Assembly: GCA_007128515.1 (NCBI GenBank)
Contig: SKXI01000406.1
Coordinates: 1-9,856 of the forward strand
Reading direction: 5' to 3'
Length of the DNA stretch: 9,856 bases
Origin: Halococcaceae archaeon
GTDB lineage: Archaea > Halobacteriota > Halobacteria > Halobacteriales > Halalkalicoccaceae
The notes under the pieces are model-generated. The model was not told where the DNA came from. It searched no databases and worked only from the letters and a program-made list of their open reading frames with translations. The translations under genes and the position numbers were made by a program. This document shows positions 1 to 6,168 of the stretch, piece after piece (within the stretch, counting starts at the first letter, position 1; each line of letters starts with the position of its first letter).

Positions 1-414
1 CACCATCTGTGTTCGGTTAATGCCGTAAGCGACGAATTGTCAAGCTTCAGGTCCCGACCGAGAAGGTTCAAACGGCTGAATCCAGGGTAGTACCTAGCCT
101 GAGAATATTACTATCAGTGTTATCCGAACACGAATGGTTCACAGGGCAAAACAGGGTTGAAACGGGTTGTCTTGGGGAGTGTCGCAGAGAATGTCGCTCG
201 TCGCTCTTTCGTCCCGATCCAGTTAGTGCAATCACCGATCGGTTTTGTGACACTACTCGACTCAGAACGGGACGAGGAGACCGATGAAGAGTAGTCACTG
301 GTGAGTGAGGGAGTCCATCACCTCTGATCGCAGTACGTATCCAAATCTTCGGGGGAGTATATCTCGAAGGCGACGTTTCACTCGGAAAGGTGAACAACCG
401 ACTTTCGGCAGGAG
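1..414. other. gene-free stretch at left edge
   Basis: I see no supportable gene here. A 109-codon minus-strand frame (68-397) is open, but it is rich in Ser, Arg and Pro, resembles no family I know and lacks the acidic character of the neighbours, so I read it as chance. There is no T-run or strong hairpin just after the antiporter stop at 415. The composition is the same moderate GC as the antiporter genes, lower than the DNA after 4240. Confidence 0.5.
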
Positions 415-2127
415 CTATGGAGTTATCCCGAGTTTGTTATTCGATCTTCGTTGAAGGATCGAAGCGTACTCTTTCAGTTCGCTCAACCGTTGCTCACGAA
501 GCTGTTCTGGTGTGAACTCACCTTCGAACAACTCTTTGAGATGCTGAACCAACTGTTCGCCTGCTAAGAACTCTGGAACACTCACGTAGATCGCCCCGTT
601 ATCGAAGAGATCGAGCGCGGTTTCGATATCATCTGATCGAAGCATGACGTCTACATCGAACCCGAACGAGAGGAGCCGATACGAAACCGGATCGGAGTTA
701 ACGGTGGAAATCACGAGTTTTGCGTCAGTGACGTTCGCTTTTTCCCACGTGTACTCCTCCATCGCATCCCCGAGGACATAGGCATCACAGTCCGAACTGA
801 CCACTTCGAACAGCGCCGGGTCGTTCTCGATGACGACGTACGGCTGGTCTCGCTCCTCGCAAGCTTCGGTGAGTTGTTGACCGTTTCTACCGTACCCAAG
901 GATAACGACGTGATCCATATGTCCTCCCGTGACACTACTCAACTCGTCGACCTTCCCGTGACTCCCAGGTATCAGTCCACGAGTAGCTATGGCCCGATAG
1001 ACGCGCTCGTTGTACTGCTGTGAGAGACTGGAGGTGATCATGGTCACTGCGGCGGCGAGAATAATCGCATCGAAGACGTCCTGTGTCAACAGGCCGAGTA
1101 CTAGGGCTTCGATAGCGATGATGAGAGCGAACTCACTTATCTGATCGATGCTGAGGCTGGTGAGCGTAGCCGAGCGCGCTTCATAGCCGTTGTACAGGAG
1201 AATCGCTGTGGTGGCGAGTGGTTTGAGGACGGCTGTCAAAACGACGAGGCCAGCCACCAAAAGGAGTTTCTCAATGGAGGCAGCCCGTCCGAGTTCGACA
1301 AACGGTACCACCACGAGTGCGCCGATAGTCACGAAGAATATCGCGACGAAGAAGTCCCGGATGGAGAAGATTCCGTTGAACAAGCCGAGGTATTCGACCG
1401 GGTCGTGACGAACTGCGAGGCCGGCAGCAAACGCCCCGACCACGATGGATATATCGGCGAGTTCCGCTGCAGCGAGAAACACGACCAGAAGCGAGACGAC
1501 GCCGATTATCATGAGTTCGTCGGAATCCCCAGCGAGTCGTCCGAGAGTTCCGAACAGGTACCTGTGTGTCAACAGCGCCAGAATGAGAAGTGCAACGCCG
1601 AATGCAAGCTGTGTTGCAATCGGTTCGGCCGTGAGTGTACCGGCCCCGAGGATCAGCAGGATTGCGATAGCCACCAGATCTTGAACGAATTGAATAGTTT
1701 GCGCCAGTCGAGCACGCAGGAGTTTTTGCCGGAGTTCGGATTGTAATAACGCTGTACCGACAACAGTCGACGAAAAGGCGACTGCGACACCGAGGAAAAT
1801 CGCCTCACCAGCTGAAATCCCGAAGAGGAGTCCAAAAGCGAACCCCAGTGCACCCACGAGAAGGATTTGGCCGAATGCAGCAGTCTCACTGTCTCTCAGC
1901 ACGGGCCGGAAACTCGTAGGATCGATCCCGACACTAAACGTGAAGACCAGCAGCGCGATTCCGTACCGTGCAAGTTCGACTGTAAGCGTTTCGTCGATGA
2001 AGAACCCGCCAACGACTCCGGCGATAATTAGAAACGGAACGGTTGGAAGCCTGAACCGGTTTGCGATCAGTAAAAACGGTCCTGCAATGATGAAGATAAG
2101 CGAGATCGTGGTGAGCAGTTCACTCAT
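415..2127 (-). CDS. CPA2/Kef-type cation:proton antiporter with canonical TrkA-N domain
   Basis: A 570-residue membrane antiporter of the CPA2 family, expected to exchange K+ or Na+ for H+ across the cytoplasmic membrane. Residues 1 to about 370 form a polytopic Na+/H+-exchanger domain. It carries the family's mid-membrane Gln-Asp pair (QD, 149-150) in a hydrophobic helix, GAFAAGLAV (231-239) and an IFFVTIGA segment near 263-270. Residues about 405-520 form a TrkA-N/RCK Rossmann domain with an intact glycine motif, GYGRNG (411-416), and an acidic residue after the second strand (VIEND, 432-436), typical of NAD(H)/nucleotide binding. A charged tail follows. I chose the ATG at 2127 over the GTG at 2136 because that GTG lies inside a Shine-Dalgarno GAGGTG. 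The start overlaps the end of the upstream antiporter by 8 bases, so translation is probably coupled. The exact ion cannot be told from sequence. Confidence 0.9.
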   Translation of the reverse strand: MSELLTTISLIFIIAGPFLLIANRFRLPTVPFLIIAGVVGGFFIDETLTVELARYGIALLVFTFSVGIDPTSFRPVLRDSETAAFGQILLVGALGFAFGLLFGISAGEAIFLGVAVAFSSTVVGTALLQSELRQKLLRARLAQTIQFVQDLVAIAILLILGAGTLTAEPIATQLAFGVALLILALLTHRYLFGTLGRLAGDSDELMIIGVVSLLVVFLAAAELADISIVVGAFAAGLAVRHDPVEYLGLFNGIFSIRDFFVAIFFVTIGALVVVPFVELGRAASIEKLLLVAGLVVLTAVLKPLATTAILLYNGYEARSATLTSLSIDQISEFALIIAIEALVLGLLTQDVFDAIILAAAVTMITSSLSQQYNERVYRAIATRGLIPGSHGKVDELSSVTGGHMDHVVILGYGRNGQQLTEACEERDQPYVVIENDPALFEVVSSDCDAYVLGDAMEEYTWEKANVTDAKLVISTVNSDPVSYRLLSFGFDVDVMLRSDDIETALDLFDNGAIYVSVPEFLAGEQLVQHLKELFEGEFTPEQLREQRLSELKEYASILQRRSNNKLGITP

Positions 2128-3874
2128 CGAAACCACCTCGGACGAATCTGACCGTCTCAGGGAATGGCTGGTCTCGACGCATCAGTTCTACGTCGGCATC
2201 GACGACCTCTTCGAAGGCGTCTCGGCCATCGAGGTACAGTGACAGGTAACCTATGAACCGGCTGGCAGCAAGTTGGGGACTAAAGATGACAGAATGTGCC
2301 CCCCTATCGTAGAGTTTTTGCGCGTCCTCGATCCACTCGGCCTCGACGAAAACCGTCGCCTCGTCGCTAACCTCCTCAAGTAAGACGCTGTTCAGATCCG
2401 ACTGCACGGACGACGAGAGAAGGAACTCCGCGTGCTTGATCGCTGCATCCTTCCGAACGGTGGTGTTGCTTATATCTCCGTAGATGGTGTCGTACCCTTC
2501 CTCGTCGAGTGTCTCAATGTGATCGACCGTTCTGTCAACGACCACCACCTGTTCGTATCGTTCAGCGAGCAACGGAAGCGCAGGCTCCGTCACCGTATCA
2601 TACCCGACAACGACGGCGTGATTCCGGTAGGCTTGCCTCTCACGGTGAAAGCCGTCCTCGGTCTCAAACCGCGAGAGAAACGGGGCCGCTCGGTCGAACA
2701 ACTGGTGGCTGAATTCGATGAAATACACCGAGACACTCATCGTTATCAGTGCAAGGAGCGTGAGAAATCCGAGGATTTCGATATCGATGAACCCACCCTG
2801 CTGTGCGGCGACACCGACGATGATCCCGAATTCGCTTATCTGGATCATGCTGATGCTACCGAGGAACGTCGTTTCTAGCGTGAACTGTTGCCAGCCGATG
2901 AGAGTGAAGAAAACGATGAACTTTGCAATCATCAGCACCACCGCAGCGACGATCGCTTCCTGCCAGTAGAAGACGAGGTCGGTCACCTCGAGGTTCAGTG
3001 CAACCGAGACGAAAAAAACCATCACGAACAGGTCAGTTAACGGGTTTACTCGATCTCTCAGTTCCAAACTATAGGGTAACTGTGCGATCGCTAGTCCAGC
3101 CAAGAACGCGCCCATCTCGATAGAGAGGTACGCTTCGATACCGAACGGGGCGAGAAAGTTATTCATCTCGTGAGACACATATATGAACAGAAACGCCCAG
3201 GAAAGGGCGATCAGGAAGAAGACCTCCTTGTTGTCGGCGATGCGTCGGAAGACAACCGGCAACACGTATCGTGATGCGCCAATAGCGGCGATGGTAATCA
3301 GGGCGACCAAGAAGAGTACGATCCCCAGTGTCGTCAGGACTTCGGCGACATCGTCAGGACGACCCACAGCGAGCACTGCCAGAAGAATAACGACGACGAT
3401 ATCCTGAACGAGGAGCACTCCGACGTCGATTTTTCCGTGGAGGGACGTGGCTTCGTCCTTATCGGTGAGCATCTTGATGACGACTGCGGTCGAGCTATAC
3501 ATCACCGCCAGCCCAATCAAGACCGCTTCGAGGGGTCTAAATCCGAGGAGAAGCGATATTCCAGTCCCGACGAGTGCGACAGCAGCCATTTGCGGGATCG
3601 AAATCTTGAGTATCGGAGAGAGAACGTGGCTAACCTCGTCGAGGCGCATTTTGATTCCGAGGAGGAATAGTAAGAAGGCGAGACCGAGTTCTGAAAGCGT
3701 CTCCGTGAGTTCAGTCACCTCGACGATTCCGAGGACTGCCGGGCCGATGATGACGCCCGCTACGATGTACGCGACAATCGTCGGCTGCCCCGTTTGGTTG
3801 GCGATGAAGCCGGCGATGGTGGCACTCAGAAGGATTAGTGCGAGATCCGTCGTGAGTGCAACTTCGATAACCAT
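2120..3874 (-). CDS. CPA2/Kef-type cation:proton antiporter with degenerate TrkA-N domain
   Basis: A 584-residue paralogue of the downstream antiporter and first gene of the pair. Residues about 5-390 are the exchanger domain, with LVQDIVV around the QD pair (157-158), GAFLAGLA (256-263), FFVSVALNL (288-296) and QISEFG (345-350), all resembling KefB/KefC-type positions. Residues about 417-540 have the TrkA-N fold pattern: a VVVGY first strand, VVVVD ending the second strand (443-447) and YGD (465-467). The usual GxGxxG turn is replaced by GYDTVT (424-429), so only one motif glycine remains and nucleotide binding may be weak or lost. The tail (about 550-584) is charged. The ATG at 3874 has no Shine-Dalgarno but sits about 30 bases after a TATA-like box, which fits a leaderless or nearly leaderless mRNA covering both genes. 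Family assignment is firm; ion and physiological role are inferred. Confidence 0.9.
   Translation of the reverse strand: MVIEVALTTDLALILLSATIAGFIANQTGQPTIVAYIVAGVIIGPAVLGIVEVTELTETLSELGLAFLLFLLGIKMRLDEVSHVLSPILKISIPQMAAVALVGTGISLLLGFRPLEAVLIGLAVMYSSTAVVIKMLTDKDEATSLHGKIDVGVLLVQDIVVVILLAVLAVGRPDDVAEVLTTLGIVLFLVALITIAAIGASRYVLPVVFRRIADNKEVFFLIALSWAFLFIYVSHEMNNFLAPFGIEAYLSIEMGAFLAGLAIAQLPYSLELRDRVNPLTDLFVMVFFVSVALNLEVTDLVFYWQEAIVAAVVLMIAKFIVFFTLIGWQQFTLETTFLGSISMIQISEFGIIVGVAAQQGGFIDIEILGFLTLLALITMSVSVYFIEFSHQLFDRAAPFLSRFETEDGFHRERQAYRNHAVVVGYDTVTEPALPLLAERYEQVVVVDRTVDHIETLDEEGYDTIYGDISNTTVRKDAAIKHAEFLLSSSVQSDLNSVLLEEVSDEATVFVEAEWIEDAQKLYDRGAHSVIFSPQLAASRFIGYLSLYLDGRDAFEEVVDADVELMRRDQPFPETVRFVRGGFDE
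2134..2139 (-). promoter_or_regulatory. Shine-Dalgarno GAGGTG that sets the second antiporter start
   Basis: On the minus strand GAGGTG lies 6 bases before the ATG at 2127 and within the 3' coding end of the upstream antiporter. It is complementary to the CACCTC of archaeal 16S rRNA 3' ends. It contains the in-frame GTG at 2136, which argues that GTG is not the start. Confidence 0.75.
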
Positions 3875-4242
3875 TCAAATCGGGATTCCCAGTGCTTCCA
3901 AATAAAGCATGTCGGACCCGGGTTCGGTTGTGAGACCGCCATCTGAAGACCAGCTACCTGCAAGAAAGAATTCGACGGGGGTCGCATCGAGCCCAAGAGT
4001 CGAGATACATCCGCGTCACAACGGATCCAATCGATAAGTGCGCCCTGGCATGCATCGACATCCGACTGATTTGAGGACATTTGATAACTATACTATCATC
4101 TCTTTGTAATGTTACCGAGTGATGATTTCCTTACGTATACTTTGAATTATTCGTAGATAGTCTTCCGAATAGATTCTCCGTATCGGTCACGGCAACCCCA
4201 TTATATGCACAATCTATCACGTTAGGGGTACGAGAATAGACG
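3875..4242. other. AT-rich gene-free stretch before the composition junction
   Basis: Apart from the antiporter promoter near 3901 I find no supportable gene. About 4080-4240 is the most AT-rich part of the window. A TATA-like TTATATG on the plus strand (4201-4207) points towards the cupin remnant but has no intact gene after it. I found no terminal inverted repeats, target duplication, tRNA or integrase to define a mobile element. Confidence 0.5.
3901..3906 (-). promoter_or_regulatory. TATA-like box of the antiporter pair
   Basis: TTTATT on the minus strand is centred about 30 bases before the ATG at 3874. With transcription starting some 26 bases after the box, the leader would be only a few bases long. 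A 9-base palindrome GGGATTCCC (3882-3890) lies between box and start and could be an operator, but this is conjecture. Confidence 0.5.
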
Positions 4243-4477
4243 CTACTCACTATCGCTCGATCGGTCGGCGTCGGGGAACACGGTCTGAACCACGTGCGGG
4301 CGGAGCCGGGCGGTCGGATCCCGCTTCGATACCACTCTCACGACCGGCAGGAAGAGGCCGTCTTCGTCCTCTCGGAGGACGCTCCACGTCGAGCCACCGG
4401 ACGAGCCGGTAAAGTTGCTCGCGATCGGCACGTCCCCGACCGACGACGCGCGGCCGTACGACCCCTCGAGCGGCTGA
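4243..4477 (+). pseudogene. cupin-domain protein remnant: 5'-truncated, frameshifted, internally deleted
   Basis: Remains of a small cupin (double-stranded beta-helix) protein. The frame open from 4243 reads LNHVRAEPGGRIPLRYHSH and then DRQEEAVFVLS, matching cupin motif 1 (Gly, then HxH, three residues, Glu). At 4375-4378 there is one base too many. Removing the A at 4376 gives VFVLSGTLHVE, the usual continuation, in the frame running to the TGA at 4475-4477 with ...PVKLLAIGTSPTDDARPYDP. Between TLHVE and DEPV about 25-30 expected residues are missing, including the second cupin motif with its metal-ligand His. The N-terminal strand region is also absent: a TAG at 4237 closes the frame where the DNA turns AT-rich. 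From memory, haloarchaeal cupin-2 proteins of about 110-120 residues have exactly these ends. A functional shortened protein from GTG 4294 seems very unlikely. It converges on the zinc-finger gene, whose stop lies 27 bases away. Confidence 0.75.
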
Positions 4478-4504
4478 GCGCGTTCTCGGATAGGGGGACG
4501 CCGC

Positions 4505-4675
4505 TCAGATCGTCGGCCCGAGCGGGCTGTCCCCGCCGCCGCTCCCGGTCGCACACTGCACACAGCAGCCCTGGGTCCGCTCGAAGTCGTTCGTACAGAC
4601 GAGCGCACCACAGAGCGAACACGTGTGATCGGCGGTACGCGACTCACAGACCTGACAGACGCCTTCGACGCTCAT
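4505..4675 (-). CDS. 56-residue cysteine-rich zinc-finger protein (HIT-like)
   Basis: A short intact gene, ATG at 4675 to TGA at 4505. The protein has paired cysteines C7/C10, C19/C22, C27 and C37-C38/C41 plus His17, enough for two zinc sites. The spacing (CxxC, eight residues, CxxC, four residues, C) resembles zf-HIT or other treble-clef micro-proteins. The tail is Gly/Asp-rich and ends PLGPTI. Codons are strongly G/C-ending in this frame, unlike the antisense frames over the same bases. Haloarchaea encode many such small zinc-finger proteins, often of unknown or regulatory function, and zf-HIT domains in general mediate protein interactions. It is divergent from the J-domain gene (72 bases between starts) and may share its promoter region, suggesting a protein-quality or assembly role, but that is inference. 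It lacks an obvious Shine-Dalgarno. Confidence 0.8.
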   Translation of the reverse strand: MSVEGVCQVCESRTADHTCSLCGALVCTNDFERTQGCCVQCATGSGGGDSPLGPTI

Positions 4676-4717
4676 ACCCACCGTTCTCGCCCGACCGGCT
4701 TCAGTCGTGTGCCAGCA

Positions 4718-4723
4718 TTTACT
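4718..4723 (+). promoter_or_regulatory. TATA-like box of the J-domain gene
   Basis: TTTACT is centred about 27 bases before the GTG at 4748, the spacing of a leaderless haloarchaeal transcript. Read on the other strand the same AT-rich patch (TAGTAAAT) lies about 45 bases before the zinc-finger ATG and could serve that gene too, with a leader of about 19 bases. Confidence 0.5.
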
Positions 4724-4747
4724 ACGAACCGTTCCGTAGGGCCCCCA

Positions 4748-5224
4748 GTGTCACAGTCGCGGATCCTGCTCGCGCTCGCCTCCGTCTTCGCCGGCATCGC
4801 CGTCGTGACGACGATCAGCTCGCTCGTCTACGCGACGCCGGTGCCGCTCGCCGTCGCCGCACCCACCGGCGCGACCGCCTACGTCTTCTGGTACCAGGGC
4901 ACGGGACGGCTGAAACGGCGGGTTCGACGCCGGGCGTTCGACGCGAGGGCCGGCCCTTCTGGGGCGTTCGACGCGAGAGCGGGGTTCGGCGCGCGGGCGA
5001 CGGGGACGGGCGCACGCCGCGAGCGGTACCGACCGCCCCCCTCCTCGACGAGCGGGCCGACGCGGCGCGAGGCGGCGGGCGTCCTCGGGGTCGAGGTCGG
5101 CGCCGGCGAGCGAGAGGTGAGACGCGCCTACCGGGAGCGGGTGAAGGAGGTCCACCCCGACCGCGGCGGCGACGAGGAACGGTTCAGACGGGTCGCCGCG
5201 GCGTACGAGCGGCTCTCGGAGTGA
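4748..5224 (+). CDS. membrane-anchored J-domain (DnaJ-like) protein
   Basis: A 158-residue protein with two predicted membrane segments (about residues 5-25 and 28-48), a basic stretch (RLKRRVRRR), a low-complexity Arg/Ala/Gly linker (about 60-100) and a C-terminal J domain (about 105-158). The J domain has the invariant HPD tripeptide at 136-138, followed by RGGDEERF and AAAYERLSE, the usual helix III-IV pattern. J domains recruit and stimulate Hsp70 (DnaK); this one would act at the cytoplasmic face of the membrane. It lacks the zinc and C-terminal substrate domains of canonical DnaJ, so it is a specialised co-chaperone. The GTG at 4748 is preferred over the in-frame ATG at 4625: it begins directly before the first membrane helix, sits 27 bases after a TATA-like box, and the longer version would run back through the zinc-finger gene. 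Two copies of AFDARAG occur in the linker. Confidence 0.85.
   Translation: MSQSRILLALASVFAGIAVVTTISSLVYATPVPLAVAAPTGATAYVFWYQGTGRLKRRVRRRAFDARAGPSGAFDARAGFGARATGTGARRERYRPPPSSTSGPTRREAAGVLGVEVGAGEREVRRAYRERVKEVHPDRGGDEERFRRVAAAYERLSE
4932..4977 (+). repeat. 16-base direct repeat in the J-protein linker
   Basis: GGGCGTTCGACGCGAG occurs at 4932-4947 and again at 4962-4977, a 30-base period. In the protein it gives two in-frame copies of AFDARAG. It looks like a recent in-frame duplication in a disordered linker. Confidence 0.8.
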
Positions 5225-5276
5225 GCGATCGACACGCTCGGGACCCCGTAGCGAGAGCGCCCGCGCACGTCCGCCG

Positions 5277-6001
5277 ATGACCGCTGACTGGTCGCCTGGG
5301 CGCACGGCTGGGTCGCCGTCGGTGCGCTCGCGGTCGGCGCGGTCCGGATCGCGGTCGTCTCGACCCGACTGGTGAGCCTCGAGGCACAGCGGTGGCTGCT
5401 GCTCATCAGCGCGCTCTGTGCCGGTCTCGGTGCACTTCTCGGGGGACGCTGGCTCCCGGCCGAGAGCGCGACGGTCCCGTCGCTCGCCCGGGTCCACCAG
5501 CGTCGTCGACGGGGTCGGCCGTCCGGGTGGCGCCACGCCAGCGCGGCCGCCTTCCCGCGCATCGGGACGGATCTACTGGGGGGAGCGGTTGGGTTCGCCC
5601 ACGCTCACTGGCCGGGCGCTCCACGCCGACGCTCGCGACGTACTCCGGGGCGGTCGGGCTCTTTTTTACCGGGTTCGCCCTCTTCTTCCCCGGTGCGGGC
5701 GACGTCGCTTTACCGTTCGACCTCGGGCTACTCCACGCGGGTGCGATCTCGGCGGGAGGGGTCGTGTTTCCGGTCGTCGTCCTCGCCGGGCTCGTCGGCG
5801 GGCAACAGCGTGACGTTCGTGCTCGCCGGCTCCGTCACCCTCGCGGGGGCGCTCGCCGTCCTTCGTCTCGACCGTCTCCCGAAACGGATACCTCCCCGAC
5901 CCGGACCGAGAGGGATCGTCGTAGCCAACCGGCTCTCTCGGCCGCACAGATCACCGACGTCGCTCGATCCGCGGTCGAGGAACGACGAGATTCACCGGTG
6001 A
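5277..6001 (+). pseudogene. polytopic membrane protein broken across several frames
   Basis: A decayed gene whose pieces lie in more than one plus-strand frame. An ATG at 5277 opens in a frame that does not continue. From 5288, just after an in-frame TGA (5285-5287), a frame reads LVAWAHGWVAVGALAVGAV, then WLLLISALCAGLGALLGG, two hydrophobic helices. Around 5630-5806 the hydrophobic pattern is in a second frame: GAVGLFFTGFALFFPGAGD, then AGGVVFPVVVLAGLVGG. From 5807 it returns to the first frame (SVTFVLAGSVTLAGALAVL), which finally stops at 6001. A third frame may carry the middle loop near 5560-5630. Together they would make a roughly 200-residue protein with five or so membrane helices. I do not recognise the family. 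Several indels are needed, so real decay is more likely than one sequencing error, but assembly error is not excluded. The 3' limit is uncertain; the last 90 bases look non-coding. Confidence 0.6.
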
Positions 6002-6037
6002 TCGTCCGATAGTGATCGTCGTGACTGTGTACCGGCT

Positions 6038-6061
6038 CGATCGCCCGACATCGGGCGGTCG
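6038..6061. repeat. inverted repeat in intergenic DNA
   Basis: CGATCGCCCGA (6038-6048) and TCGGGCGGTCG (6051-6061) are complementary except at one position, separated by CA. It could be a hairpin ending the broken upstream gene or a protein-binding site. There is no T-run after it. Confidence 0.5.
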
Positions 6062-6139
6062 ATACCGGACCGACTCGCAACGAACACTACGAACGACCGA
6101 CGAAATGACGTGTCACTCGTTCGCATACGACGGGAACGG

Positions 6140-6146
6140 TTTTATG
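6140..6146 (+). promoter_or_regulatory. TATA box of the GTPase gene
   Basis: TTTTATG is centred about 26 bases before the ATG at 6169, with a purine-rich GGGAACGG directly upstream where TFB would bind. No Shine-Dalgarno precedes the ATG. This is a textbook leaderless haloarchaeal promoter. Confidence 0.7.
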
Positions 6147-6168
6147 CACCCCCACCTAAGCGCCGCGT

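Noticed and set aside
247..945. 17-base near-repeat GTGACACTACTC(G/A)ACTC at 247-263 and 929-945
   Set aside because: One copy is inside the antiporter coding region, with no further similarity around either copy; likely chance.
2128..2136. GTG at 2136 as start of the second antiporter
   Set aside because: It lies within the Shine-Dalgarno GAGGTG, which is correctly spaced for the ATG at 2127.
3835..4080. Minus-strand frame of 81 codons upstream of the first antiporter
   Set aside because: It overlaps the antiporter start by 40 bases, would run through its promoter, and its second half looks non-coding. No recognisable domain; kept only as a remote possibility of a relic.
1..4242. Antiporter segment as an insertion sequence or genomic island with defined ends
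   Set aside because: Composition differs, but there is no transposase, integrase, tRNA, terminal inverted repeat or target duplication in view, so no element boundaries can be claimed.
4243..4647. Minus-strand frame of 134 codons with a plausible acidic C-terminal half
   Set aside because: It is the exact antisense of the cupin remnant at its 3' part and out of frame with the zinc-finger gene at its 5' part. The cupin reading explains this DNA better.
4294..5280. Long plus-strand open frame of 328 codons
   Set aside because: Only its first part matches the cupin remnant. The rest runs antisense through the zinc-finger gene and out of frame through the J-domain gene, is Arg-rich and has no family features; high GC keeps such frames open by chance.
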